Assembly: GCF_002160325.1 (NCBI RefSeq)
Contig: NZ_NFKJ01000002.1
Span: 124,001 to 188,000, forward strand
DNA from: Lachnoclostridium sp. An181
GTDB taxonomy: Bacteria; Bacillota; Clostridia; Lachnospirales; Lachnospiraceae
Direction of reading: 5' to 3'
DNA: 64,000 nucleotides
Positions 36,099-44,677 of this stretch are shown in pieces. The position numbers were made by a program, and so were the translations under genes. The notes below the pieces were generated by a model, which saw only the letters and a program-made list of their open reading frames with translations, was not told the DNA's origin and made no database searches. The stretch's first letter is position 1, and every line of letters starts with the position of its first letter.

Positions 36099-36152
36099 CT
36101 GCATTCCTCCAATCCGTACACTTTATCGTGCTACCACAATAAACTAAGTGTC

Positions 36153-36181
36153 ATTATACAAATTTCTAAAACGAATGTCAA
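36153..36181 (-). promoter_or_regulatory. Sigma-A promoter of the his operon
   Basis: On the minus strand, perfect TTGACA (36176-36181), a 17-nt spacer and perfect TATAAT (36153-36158). The leader is only about 50 nt, with no T-box or leader-peptide attenuator visible. Confidence 0.9.
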
Positions 36182-36186
36182 GAAAC

Positions 36187-36732
36187 TTATTTTTCTTTTG
36201 TTTCACGCGTATCTAAATCTTTTTGGATGGCATCCAGATACGGCACCATGCATCCATTTTTCAGTTCCATAAAAAATTCCGGGTCCAATTCCTCAAACCG
36301 GATACTTTTGCGTCCTCCGCCCTGTGAACGTTCCCAGAATTTTTTCAGCTCCATATACCTCATATAGTACAGCTCGTTGCGCATACTATAATAGATGATC
36401 AAAAACGCAATCCCATCCTGGCGCTCAAAAGCATCCATAAACTCTACCTGGTGTTCATGCACATTCTGCAGGGGAAAGGTGTCACTCCCGCACTCTTTTG
36501 CGTCAAAACATACAGGGATTCCCTGGACAGCGCCAATATAGTCCACTGTACTTTTCTGTTCAAAATAGGCAAGCGTGATGTGACGGTGTGTCTTGTCAAT
36601 GCGCACAGGGGTTATGGGGGTCGGTATCTTTTGGATCAGGGCAAGTCCCATCTCCTGATATCGTTCATTTGTGCGGTTGATAAAGTCTTCCAGGGTAGAG
36701 CCCCGAAGTCCCCTTGAATTCCATGTTCCCAT
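36187..36732 (-). CDS. recU: Holliday junction resolvase RecU
   Basis: A 181-aa nuclease of the RecU family resolving four-way junctions in Firmicutes. Conserved segments are WNSRGLRGSTLEDFINRTNERY, STVDYIGAVQGIPVCFDAKEC (catalytic D and E-x-K type residues), FPLQNVHEHQVEFM and DGIAFLII. The ATG at 36732 has TAGGAGATAGA before it and follows the upstream rluD-type gene by 1 nt. The longer open frame overlaps that gene. RuvAB, its branch-migration partner, is at the right end of the window. Confidence 0.93.
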   Translation of the reverse strand: MGTWNSRGLRGSTLEDFINRTNERYQEMGLALIQKIPTPITPVRIDKTHRHITLAYFEQKSTVDYIGAVQGIPVCFDAKECGSDTFPLQNVHEHQVEFMDAFERQDGIAFLIIYYSMRNELYYMRYMELKKFWERSQGGGRKSIRFEELDPEFFMELKNGCMVPYLDAIQKDLDTRETKEK

Positions 36733-36733
36733 T

Positions 36734-37699
36734 CTATCTCCTAATCTCTTTACAAATATTCTCCAGTTCTTTTGGCAGCACAGCAGTGAATGTTTTTTGG
36801 GAAAGATTTGAAAGTTCGCCTTCCATCTTCGGCATCTCCATTCTATAGGCATGGAGAAACTGGTGCGTCAGACCATATTTTTTCTTATATTTTGTATTTA
36901 CCTCCGCATCCCCGTATTTTCCATCCCCAACGATCGGATGTCCCTTACTGGCAAGATGCGCCCTGATCTGGTGTGTCCTTCCCGTGATCAAATGCACCTC
37001 CAGGAATGTCACTTCGTCTGCTGTCCACAAAGGCGTATACGTTGTCTCAATTCTTTTTGCGCCTTCTTTTTCTTCTCTTGAAACATACACCTGATTGTTC
37101 TTTTCGTCTTTCCATAGATATCCTTCTACATGCTCTTCCCTGTCAACAACTCCTTTTACAAGACAACGGTAGTATTTTTTCATTCCTCTGTCATGGAAAA
37201 GCTTTCCCATTTGCTGAAGACCTGCCATACTTTTTCCAGCAGCAATCAGTCCACTCGTATTTCTGTCCAGGCGATTGCAGATAGATGGGCGGAATGTCCG
37301 TAGCATCTCCTCTGTGATCTGACCACTCTCTAAAAGATATGTGATCACATACTCATTGAGAGAAACGTCCTGCGGTGCACTTTTCTGCGAGAGCATGCCG
37401 GCTGGCTTATTCACGATCAACACATCCTTATCCTCATAGATAATGTTGAGTTTTACAGGTTTTATCCTCTGCACTTTCACAGAAGAAAATTTCTCAATTG
37501 TCTCATCCGCCAGAAAAAACTGCACCTTGTCTCCGCTTTTGAGTTTCTCTCTGCCGTCTGCTTTCTTTTTGTTCAGGACAATATTCTTTTTGCGCAACAT
37601 TTTATAGAGGAAACTTTTTGGCGCCTCATTTAAATATTTTGCCAAAAATTTGTCTAGGCGCTGCCCTTCCTCCTGCTTTGTAATCTGTACTTCCTGCAT
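36734..37699 (-). CDS. RluA-family pseudouridine synthase (RluC/RluD-like)
   Basis: A 321-aa rRNA pseudouridine synthase. An S4-type RNA-binding N-terminus (QRLDKFLAKYLNEAPKSFLYKMLRKKNIVLN) is followed by the catalytic domain with NRLDRNTSGLIAAGKS, where the Asp is catalytic, and HLITGRTHQIRAHLAS. The exact target uridine is not deducible. It is coupled by a 1-nt gap to recU downstream. Confidence 0.94.
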   Translation of the reverse strand: MQEVQITKQEEGQRLDKFLAKYLNEAPKSFLYKMLRKKNIVLNKKKADGREKLKSGDKVQFFLADETIEKFSSVKVQRIKPVKLNIIYEDKDVLIVNKPAGMLSQKSAPQDVSLNEYVITYLLESGQITEEMLRTFRPSICNRLDRNTSGLIAAGKSMAGLQQMGKLFHDRGMKKYYRCLVKGVVDREEHVEGYLWKDEKNNQVYVSREEKEGAKRIETTYTPLWTADEVTFLEVHLITGRTHQIRAHLASKGHPIVGDGKYGDAEVNTKYKKKYGLTHQFLHAYRMEMPKMEGELSNLSQKTFTAVLPKELENICKEIRR

Positions 37700-37710
37700 C
37701 TTCCTCTCCT

Positions 37711-38286
37711 CTACATGGATATATTCAACAAAACCCTTTTTATGCCTTCCTCTTTTCTCTGATTCTGCTCATGGTCCACTTTCCGCATACTGTTCAGGCC
37801 TTCCACCCTCGCTATAAACTTTGTATAATCCTGAAAGATCTTGACTGTCACTTTTGGATACCCATTTTGTTCCAACATGACCTTGATATGTCTTGCCGCA
37901 TATTCCGCATCGACTTTTTTGTGGTGTGTATATCCACATACAATGTTATCTGAGATGACAAAACAATCTACGGGAAGAACCTTTTCATAGCTTGTGATCA
38001 CTGTGTCAAACACAGGAGTCAAAAGATGTCCCTTTACATCAATCTCCCTTCTCACCTTGTTTGGAACCGACTTATACGGGAAGATCGTGATCACCCCGAC
38101 CAATGCTTTTGACGCCGGAAGACAACCCAAAATGGCCACCACTGTCAAAAGGTTCAGCCTTGTCTTTGTCTGCACATACCCTAAAATAAAAATCGCAATG
38201 ACGATCCCAAACTCAATGACAGCCATAGTAATCAGCTGTTTCTTTCTCTTATCCACATATCCTGCGCACCCTTTTGTAATCTTCAT
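37711..38286 (-). CDS. Conserved membrane protein with two N-terminal TM segments, unknown function
   Basis: A 191-aa protein. Basic N-terminus, then two adjacent hydrophobic helices at about 18-38 and 44-66 (VIEFGIVIAIFILGYV, LLTVVAILGCLP), then a soluble domain of about 120 residues (FDTVITSYEKVLPVDCFVISDNIVCGYT...). No catalytic motif is recognised. It sits between the SDR and rluD-like genes, 12 nt from each, so it is probably cotranscribed. The function is not assigned. Confidence 0.8.
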   Translation of the reverse strand: MKITKGCAGYVDKRKKQLITMAVIEFGIVIAIFILGYVQTKTRLNLLTVVAILGCLPASKALVGVITIFPYKSVPNKVRREIDVKGHLLTPVFDTVITSYEKVLPVDCFVISDNIVCGYTHHKKVDAEYAARHIKVMLEQNGYPKVTVKIFQDYTKFIARVEGLNSMRKVDHEQNQRKEEGIKRVLLNISM

Positions 38287-38298
38287 CTGTAAAACCCC

Positions 38299-39054
38299 TT
38301 ATAAAAATTTTTTCATTAACAACAGCATCCACGTTGTCGGCATCACCTTCCACGCTGCATGAACCGCTTTCATGGAAGGCTTATACACGGACAGCCTCTT
38401 TTTTTTGGCACTGTCCAAAAGTGCCTTTCTGACAACATCCTCTGGCTTTGCCATTGACTTTTGTTTTAACTTGGAAACAGGTTTTCCGTCTTTTCCAAAA
38501 AACTCTGTATCTACAGGCCCTGGGCAGACACTTGTCACAATGATTCCTCTTCCCCTTACTTCCTCGGCAAGGGCCCTGGAATAACTTAATACATATGCCT
38601 TTGTAGCAGCATATACAGCAAACCCTGGCTGTGGTCCAAATGCCGCGGCAGATGCCACTTGAATCACTCTGCTGCCCACAGACAGATAAGGAAGGCATAT
38701 CTTTGTCACCCTGGATAGTGCCAGACAATTTAATTGTATCATCTCCTCCTGGACCTCCCAGTCCATATCCGCTATGGTTCCGTCTTTTCCAACTCCTGCC
38801 GCATTGACTACAATACGCACAGCCGGTCTATTTTCCTTCAACTCCCTTTTGAGGAGAAGATATCCTTCCTCCAAAAGCAAATCTGCACACACGATCTTTA
38901 TGGTCAATCCGCATTGTTTTTTCAAAGTTTCCAGGCGCTCTCTACGCCTTGCAACCACCCAGATTTCATCAATATGACGCCATTTTTTTGCAATCTGTTT
39001 TGCAAACTCTCTTCCGATTCCTGAGGAGGCCCCTGTGATCAAAGCAATATTCAT
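38299..39054 (-). CDS. Short-chain dehydrogenase/reductase
   Basis: A 251-aa classical SDR. The N-terminal nucleotide-binding motif is ITGASSGIG (TGxxxGxG type); NAAGVG follows in the middle; catalytic Ser is in VASAAAFG and catalytic YxxxK in YAATKAYVLSYSRAL; then VCPGPVDTEFF. The ATG at 39054 has GGTGAGAGG directly upstream and follows ygiQ by 4 nt. The substrate is unknown. Confidence 0.93.
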   Translation of the reverse strand: MNIALITGASSGIGREFAKQIAKKWRHIDEIWVVARRRERLETLKKQCGLTIKIVCADLLLEEGYLLLKRELKENRPAVRIVVNAAGVGKDGTIADMDWEVQEEMIQLNCLALSRVTKICLPYLSVGSRVIQVASAAAFGPQPGFAVYAATKAYVLSYSRALAEEVRGRGIIVTSVCPGPVDTEFFGKDGKPVSKLKQKSMAKPEDVVRKALLDSAKKKRLSVYKPSMKAVHAAWKVMPTTWMLLLMKKFL

Positions 39055-39058
39055 CCTC

Positions 39059-40960
39059 TCACCTCGTCCGTGCTTTTTTCTTGTGGACATTACGTATCGT
39101 CTTCTTTTTCTTTGGTTTCTCTCTGCCCCCGGTTTCTTTTCCTTTCCCTTGTCCCGTATAACCTTTTTTCGGTCGGATCAAGCACTTTTTGTCATATCCT
39201 ACCAAATCCATTCTGCCTGCCTTCTCAAGAGCTTCCAAAACCAAATCGTAATTCTTTGGGTTCCGGTACTGAATGAGTGCCCTCTGCATAGCCTTCTCGT
39301 GTGGATTCACCGGCACATAAACTGGTTTCATATCTCTTGGATCAAGACCTGTATAGTACATACAAGTGGAAATTGTGGACGGTGTCGGATAAAAATCCTG
39401 CACCTGCTCAGGCATGTAGCCAAGATCTCTTAAATACTCCGCCAACTCGATTGCTTCCTTTAGTGTAGACCCCGGATGGGATGACATCAAATAGGGAACC
39501 AAAAACTGCTTTTTCCCAATCTGTTCATTTATCTTTTTGTATTTCTGTGTAAAAGCGCGGTACACACTGTTTTTTGGTTTTCCCATACGCGCAAGCACTG
39601 CATCCGACACATGTTCCGGCGCTACCTTCAGCTGTCCGCTGACATGGTACTCACACAGTTCTCTGAAAAAAGTAACATCTTTGTCCGCCATCAAATAGTC
39701 AAAACGGATTCCGGAGCGGATAAACACCTTCTTCACATTCGGCAGTTCCCTAAGTTTGCGCAAAAGATCAAGATAATCCTTGTGATCCACATCCATATTT
39801 TTGCAAGGTGTCGGAAAAAGACACTGTCTGTTTTTGCACGCACCATGGACGAGCTGCTTTTTGCACGCCGGAGCGCGGAAATTTGCGGTCGGCCCGCCCA
39901 CATCGTGGATATAACCTTTGAAATCTTCATCCCATATAAACTTTCTGGCTTCTGACAACAAAGATTCATGGCTCCTCGTCTGGATAATCCTCCCCTGATG
40001 AAAGGTAAGCGCACAGAAACTGCACGAGCCAAAACATCCCCTGTTGCTGATAAGGCTGAATTTGACCTCCTGGATCGCCGGAACTCCTCCATCCTTTTCA
40101 TAGGAAGGGTGGTATGTTCTCATATACGGAAGACTGTACACCCTGTCCATCTCTGTCTGATCAAGCGGTTTGGACGGCGGATTCTGCACCACAAACAGAT
40201 GATCTGAGTACGGCTCTACCAGGCGTTTTGCCTGGAATGGATCTGTGTTGCAGTACTGCGTATAAAAACTTTTCGCATAATTTTTCTTGTCCTTCTTCAG
40301 ATCATCATAAGATTCCAGCACAAGGGCATCGTACACATTGTCCAGGCTTTTCACCTTGCAGACTGTACCGTCAATGTATGTGATATCCTTTACGTCAATC
40401 CCTGCATCCAAGGCCTCTGCAATCTCCAAAATGGAACGCTCTCCCATTCCATAAGAGAGCAGATCCGCTCCGGAATCCAGAAGGATAGAACGTTTCAGTT
40501 TGTCCGACCAGTAATCATAATGTGCGAGCCTGCGAAGACTTGCCTCAATTCCCCCAATGATGACCGGTGTTTTTTTGTACACCTGGCGGATCAGATTACA
40601 GTACACAACAGTCGCATAATCCGGACGTTTTCCCATCAGCCCTCCGGGTGTGTAGGCGTCCGTCTTTCTCCGTTTTTTCGACACGGAATAATGGTTTACC
40701 ATGGAATCCATGTTGCCCGCAGAAACAAGAAAGCCAAGGCGCGGCTCACCAAATTCCATGATGCTCTCTTTGTTTTTCCAATCCGGCTGCGCGATCATGG
40801 CAACTTTATATCCGTTTGCCTCCAAAAGTCTGGTAATGATCGCGTGCCCAAAGGAAGGATGGTCCACATAGGCATCCCCGGATACATAGACAAAGTCTGG
40901 CCTCTCCCATCCTCTTTCTTTCATCTCTTCTTTACATATCGGTAAAAATTCCTGATTCAT
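39059..40960 (-). CDS. YgiQ family radical SAM protein
   Basis: A 633-aa radical SAM enzyme of the UPF0313/YgiQ family. The cluster motif CFGSCSFC (CxxxCxxC) sits in the middle (SNRGCFGSCSFCALTFHQGR). The N-terminal part has HPSFGHAIITRLLEANGY (cobalamin-binding-like domain region), and YgiQ-specific blocks follow (IIGGIEASLRRLAHYDYWSD, LKVAPEHVS, DFYPTPSTISTCMYYTGLDP). The C-terminus is lysine/arginine rich. The reaction is unknown. It starts right after the HAD phosphatase stop, so translation is coupled. Confidence 0.94.
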   Translation of the reverse strand: MNQEFLPICKEEMKERGWERPDFVYVSGDAYVDHPSFGHAIITRLLEANGYKVAMIAQPDWKNKESIMEFGEPRLGFLVSAGNMDSMVNHYSVSKKRRKTDAYTPGGLMGKRPDYATVVYCNLIRQVYKKTPVIIGGIEASLRRLAHYDYWSDKLKRSILLDSGADLLSYGMGERSILEIAEALDAGIDVKDITYIDGTVCKVKSLDNVYDALVLESYDDLKKDKKNYAKSFYTQYCNTDPFQAKRLVEPYSDHLFVVQNPPSKPLDQTEMDRVYSLPYMRTYHPSYEKDGGVPAIQEVKFSLISNRGCFGSCSFCALTFHQGRIIQTRSHESLLSEARKFIWDEDFKGYIHDVGGPTANFRAPACKKQLVHGACKNRQCLFPTPCKNMDVDHKDYLDLLRKLRELPNVKKVFIRSGIRFDYLMADKDVTFFRELCEYHVSGQLKVAPEHVSDAVLARMGKPKNSVYRAFTQKYKKINEQIGKKQFLVPYLMSSHPGSTLKEAIELAEYLRDLGYMPEQVQDFYPTPSTISTCMYYTGLDPRDMKPVYVPVNPHEKAMQRALIQYRNPKNYDLVLEALEKAGRMDLVGYDKKCLIRPKKGYTGQGKGKETGGREKPKKKKTIRNVHKKKARTR

Positions 40961-41629
40961 CTACAATACCTCATAGGTGTTATTTTTTATGTCTTCAAAA
41001 CTTCTTATATAGTAATCTGCCAGCTTTCTTTTTTTCTCTTCCTGGCCTTTTGATGCTTCATCGTACACAGCGCACACTTTCATACCCGCATTTTTTCCGG
41101 CCAGAATTCCTTTTGGAACATCCTCAAACACGAGACAGTCTTTTGGATGTACGTTCAAGATGTCAGCTGCTTTTAAGTACACATCCGGCGCCGGTTTTCC
41201 GGCTTTTGCCTCGTCCGAAGTGAGCACACAGTCAAACTGTTCCCTCACTCCCCTTGCCTCTAACACCATTTCCGCCAGCTCCCTGGAATTACTTGTGGCA
41301 ATGCCAGTGCGGATTCCTCTCTTTCTTAACATTCCAAGAAAATTTTGTGCTCCCGCTTTCAGCGCCACTTCCTCTTTGTATTTCTTTGCAGTCATGCGGT
41401 GCCAGTCGTCTTTCAGCTCTTCCAGCGTCAGAGGAATGACGGGAAAAATGCGAAGAAAATACGCTGCCACCTCTTCAAAACTCATGCCCTCCATTTCCTC
41501 ATGGAAATTATCAGGCTCTTTTAATCCGTATTTTTTCATGTACTCTTCATCCACTGCAGCCCACACCCACATGGAATCCACAAGTGTCCCGTCCATATCA
41601 AAGATCACTGCTTTTATATCTTTTAACAT
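40961..41629 (-). CDS. HAD superfamily hydrolase, subfamily IA (beta-phosphoglucomutase-like)
   Basis: A 222-aa HAD phosphatase. Motif I is FDMDGTLVDS (nucleophile Asp), the cap domain runs about 16-80, motif II is ATSNS, then the conserved lysine in GKPAPDVYLKAA and the acidic motif FEDVPKGILAGKNAGM. The substrate is not deducible. The start overlaps the end of the upstream rsuA-like gene by 7 nt. Confidence 0.93.
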   Translation of the reverse strand: MLKDIKAVIFDMDGTLVDSMWVWAAVDEEYMKKYGLKEPDNFHEEMEGMSFEEVAAYFLRIFPVIPLTLEELKDDWHRMTAKKYKEEVALKAGAQNFLGMLRKRGIRTGIATSNSRELAEMVLEARGVREQFDCVLTSDEAKAGKPAPDVYLKAADILNVHPKDCLVFEDVPKGILAGKNAGMKVCAVYDEASKGQEEKKRKLADYYIRSFEDIKNNTYEVL

Positions 41630-42327
41630 AATTCATTCAGCTCCTCATTCGTAAGCTTTCTGTATTCGCCTGGTTTCAGACTTTTGTCCAGCCAAAGACT
41701 TCCCATGGAAAGTCTCTTTAAGTACAATACCTTTTTCCCCACTGATTCAAACATCCGTTTCACCTGATGATATTTGCCTTCCTGAATGGTCAGCTCAATC
41801 TCTGAAATTTCCCCTGAAGATAATATGCAAAGCCTGGAAGGTTTCGCCCTCTCTCCCTCTCCGATATCCATTCCCTCTGCAAAAATCCGGATGTCTCTTT
41901 CATCCACCATGCCCTGAATCTTTGCATAGTAGACTTTGTCCACATGTTTCCTCGGCGACAACAACCTGTGGGCCAGTTCTCCATCATTGGTGATCAAAAG
42001 CAGGCCTTCTGTGTCCTTATCCAAACGCCCTGCCGGAAACAAATCCTTGCGTTTTTTCTCCTTTATGAGCTCCAACACGGTTTTCTCCTTTTTGTCCTGT
42101 GTAGCAGACACGTATCCGGCAGGTTTGTAGAGCATATAGTACTCAAATTCCTCATAGCAGATTTTATCTCCGTCCAATGACACTTCCTGCTCATTTGGCT
42201 CCACCTTAAACTCCGGCTTTGTAACTTTGCTGCCATCCACATACACTTTTCCCTGGCGGATATATTTTTTTACTTCCTGTCTTGTCCCGGCTCCCATGTC
42301 CGCAAGATATTTATCCAGACGTATCAT
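41623..42327 (-). CDS. RsuA/RluB/E/F-family rRNA pseudouridine synthase
   Basis: A 234-aa enzyme starting MIRLDKYLADMGAGTRQEVKKYIRQG (S4 domain), with catalytic GRLDKDTEGLLLITNDG (Asp nucleophile) and EGKYHQVKRMF. The ATG at 42327 overlaps the rsmF stop as ATGA and has GGAGATGGG before it; the longer open frame is inside rsmF. It looks closer to RsuA (16S position 516 type), but the target is not certain. Confidence 0.93.
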   Translation of the reverse strand: MIRLDKYLADMGAGTRQEVKKYIRQGKVYVDGSKVTKPEFKVEPNEQEVSLDGDKICYEEFEYYMLYKPAGYVSATQDKKEKTVLELIKEKKRKDLFPAGRLDKDTEGLLLITNDGELAHRLLSPRKHVDKVYYAKIQGMVDERDIRIFAEGMDIGEGERAKPSRLCILSSGEISEIELTIQEGKYHQVKRMFESVGKKVLYLKRLSMGSLWLDKSLKPGEYRKLTNEELNELC

Positions 42328-43697
42328 GCCCATCTCCATCCCGGTAAGTATTTGTTCTTCAAAGTTCCTCCTGCAAGCTTGCCCCATCCAAGCGGATATC
42401 CATCCACGCAGACGAGTCTCCATCCCTTTTCTTTTTGTGCGCACACGTCATCCACATCAATGGTCTCCCCCTTCAGATAACGCATCACCCGTTCATCCTG
42501 GCAGGACAGATCAACACAAAACGGATATTCTCCCTTTTGAAGATACATGGCAAGAGCCTGACTTGGTTCAAACCGGTTTTTCTTCACATCTCCAAGATAC
42601 AGGCCTGTTCTAAGAAATCGGAGTCCCTGCACATCCGGCAGACCTTCCGGCATCAGGTACACTCTCTCTTTGTAAATCTCAAGTCTTTCCAAAGAAATCG
42701 GAGTTCTTACTTGCTTTAAAAACTCTAAAAGTTCCTCCGGAAGTTTTTTTGGCCTTTTTCCGGATTTTTTCAAAATCTCTTTCTCTGCTGGATCTCCTTT
42801 TTTAAGCAGAGCGAGATAATGGCCTTCCCCGTGCATTTTATGAGGAAAGATACGAACCGTCTTTTCCAGCTCATCCTCCCCTGATTTTCCCTTAAGTCCC
42901 TTTTCAAATCCTTCGTACGGCTCTATCGGCTGTATGGTAAATTCCGGATATTCTCTTAAAAGATGACGGATCGTTCCTTCATTTTCTTCCTCATCAAAAG
43001 TGCAGGTGGAATAGAGCATCCATCCGCCTTTTTTGAGCATCCTGGCAGCCTGGGTAATGATATTTCTTTGAATCTTCGCAAAGAAGGAAGGCCCATGCTC
43101 CTCCCACGCCTTTATTACCTTTTTATCCTTCCTGAACATTCCTTCTCCCGAACAAGGAGCATCAATCAGAATTTTATCAAAATATTCTGCAAAATAATTT
43201 TCTAATTTTCCCGGCTCCTCGCTTGAGACCAATACATTGCCGATGCCGGAAACTTCAATATTTTTTAAAAGCCCCTTTGCCCTGGAACTGCTGATGTCGT
43301 TTGCCACAAGGATGCCTTCTCTTCCAAGTTTTGCTCCAAGCTCCGTTGCTTTTCCTCCTGGGGCTGCGCAGACATCCAGCACCCTATCTCCCGGCTCCAC
43401 CGGCAGCCTGTTTGCAGGCGTCATCGCACTTGGCTCCTGCAGATAGTAAAGTCCTGCAAAATAATAGGGATGTCTGGACGGCTGTTCCTTTTCTCCATCA
43501 TAATAAAATCCGTTGTCTATCCACGGAATTTTTTTTATTTCAAAAGGGCAGATTTTTTCAAATTCTTCCACACTGATCTTCAAAGTGTTCACCCTAAGTC
43601 CGTACCACCTTGGCTCCTTGTAACAGGCAATATAATCTTCGTACTCTGCCCCCAATAATCTTTTCATTTTATCCGTAAATTCTACTGGTAAATTCAT
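42324..43697 (-). CDS. rsmF: rRNA cytosine-C5 methyltransferase (RsmF/YebU type)
   Basis: A 457-aa NOL1/NOP2/Sun-family methyltransferase. SAM-binding DVCAAPGGKATELGA, catalytic-cysteine motifs DAPCSGEGMFRK and STCTFDEEENEGTI, then an extended C-terminal region (about 300-457) of the RsmF type likely to include a PUA-like RNA-binding domain. Known relatives modify 16S rRNA near C1407. An extended -10 (TGATATACT) lies near 43715. It is first in the rsmF-rsuA-HAD-ygiQ run. Confidence 0.9.
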   Translation of the reverse strand: MNLPVEFTDKMKRLLGAEYEDYIACYKEPRWYGLRVNTLKISVEEFEKICPFEIKKIPWIDNGFYYDGEKEQPSRHPYYFAGLYYLQEPSAMTPANRLPVEPGDRVLDVCAAPGGKATELGAKLGREGILVANDISSSRAKGLLKNIEVSGIGNVLVSSEEPGKLENYFAEYFDKILIDAPCSGEGMFRKDKKVIKAWEEHGPSFFAKIQRNIITQAARMLKKGGWMLYSTCTFDEEENEGTIRHLLREYPEFTIQPIEPYEGFEKGLKGKSGEDELEKTVRIFPHKMHGEGHYLALLKKGDPAEKEILKKSGKRPKKLPEELLEFLKQVRTPISLERLEIYKERVYLMPEGLPDVQGLRFLRTGLYLGDVKKNRFEPSQALAMYLQKGEYPFCVDLSCQDERVMRYLKGETIDVDDVCAQKEKGWRLVCVDGYPLGWGKLAGGTLKNKYLPGWRWA

Positions 43698-43744
43698 CTT
43701 TGTTCCTCCATTCGTATTAGTATATCATACTCACTGTAAATTCT

Positions 43745-44584
43745 CTAGAAATATGAAGATTTTAATTTTGAATTTTCAAGATATTGCAATATCCAATACG
43801 GATTGATACTCGTCTCTTTTCCATCCGGGTAAATATAGATGCCCAGATGCAGATGTACTGGGAACATCCCCACAGTTCCCTCTTCACCGTATCCGCTGTC
43901 TCCCATAAAACCGATGATATCTCCTGCCTTTACCTGATCCCCCACCTCCACATCAGCATAAGAATCCAGATGTGCATAATAGAAATACCCCCCGTGTTCG
44001 CTTTGGATGCCAAGCCGCCATCCCCCTTTTGGAAGCCACCCTTTGTTCACGATTTTTCCGTCCGTCATACTGACAACCGGGTAGAGACCTCTTTTATTTT
44101 CGGACGCCATGATATCCGTCCCTTCATGCCCCCTTTTTCCTCCGTAGGTCCTCGTATACATCCAGCTGTCCACATAGGAGACATTTAAGGAAGGACGGGC
44201 AGTGGAGAGCGGAACAGGAAAATAGACTACGTCACTCCAAATTGCCTCGCACAGGCTAATATACTCTTTGTAGAAACTACTCTTTCTCCACTTTTTTTCC
44301 AGTTTCTTAAAATGCTCTTCGTTGTATGGCTTTGGTTTTTTACCATGAACTGCACCCTTTTCCAGAAAATACAGTCCACTGTAGAGGGCCGGTTTCCCGC
44401 TTTTCTGTATGAAACCGAGGAATTCTTCATCCAGCACATGGCTGCGAAATAGTTCACTTTGCACGCTTTCTATGTTCAGATCATTGAGGGATGCTAAGAA
44501 AAGTATTCTCGTGATACCACACACATCCACAAAAGCCACCATACATAAGATAAGAAAAAGTTTTCCATACCGTCTTATTCGCAT
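43745..44584 (-). CDS. Membrane-anchored M23 (LytM-type) peptidase
   Basis: A 279-aa protein with an N-terminal signal anchor (about 8-30, FLILCMVAFVDVCGITRILFL), an uncharacterised middle and a C-terminal M23 domain. Zinc and catalytic motifs are HEGTDIM (HxxxD) and HLHLGIYI (HxH), with HGGYFYYAHLDSYADVEVGDQVKAGDIIG in between. It probably cuts peptidoglycan cross-bridges, or serves as a sporulation channel protein like SpoIIQ. It is divergent from the sporulation gene ylbJ, but no sporulation promoter was identified with confidence. Confidence 0.85.
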   Translation of the reverse strand: MRIRRYGKLFLILCMVAFVDVCGITRILFLASLNDLNIESVQSELFRSHVLDEEFLGFIQKSGKPALYSGLYFLEKGAVHGKKPKPYNEEHFKKLEKKWRKSSFYKEYISLCEAIWSDVVYFPVPLSTARPSLNVSYVDSWMYTRTYGGKRGHEGTDIMASENKRGLYPVVSMTDGKIVNKGWLPKGGWRLGIQSEHGGYFYYAHLDSYADVEVGDQVKAGDIIGFMGDSGYGEEGTVGMFPVHLHLGIYIYPDGKETSINPYWILQYLENSKLKSSYF

Positions 44585-44677
44585 TTAAAAAATCCTTTTT
44601 CTCCTATCCTATGATGCAAAGGAATAAAAATTCGCAGCATTCCATAGACTGTATCAACAACCATTCAGAGGACTGTT

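Noticed and set aside
36099-36152. T-box or attenuator in front of the his operon
   Set aside because: The leader from the consensus promoter is about 50 nt and contains neither the T-box TGGNACC element nor a histidine-rich leader peptide.
44585-44677. Sigma-E/sigma-K promoter between the M23 gene and ylbJ
   Set aside because: A minus-strand CATAGGAT resembles the sigma-E -10 but spacing and -35 are poor, so no sporulation promoter is claimed.
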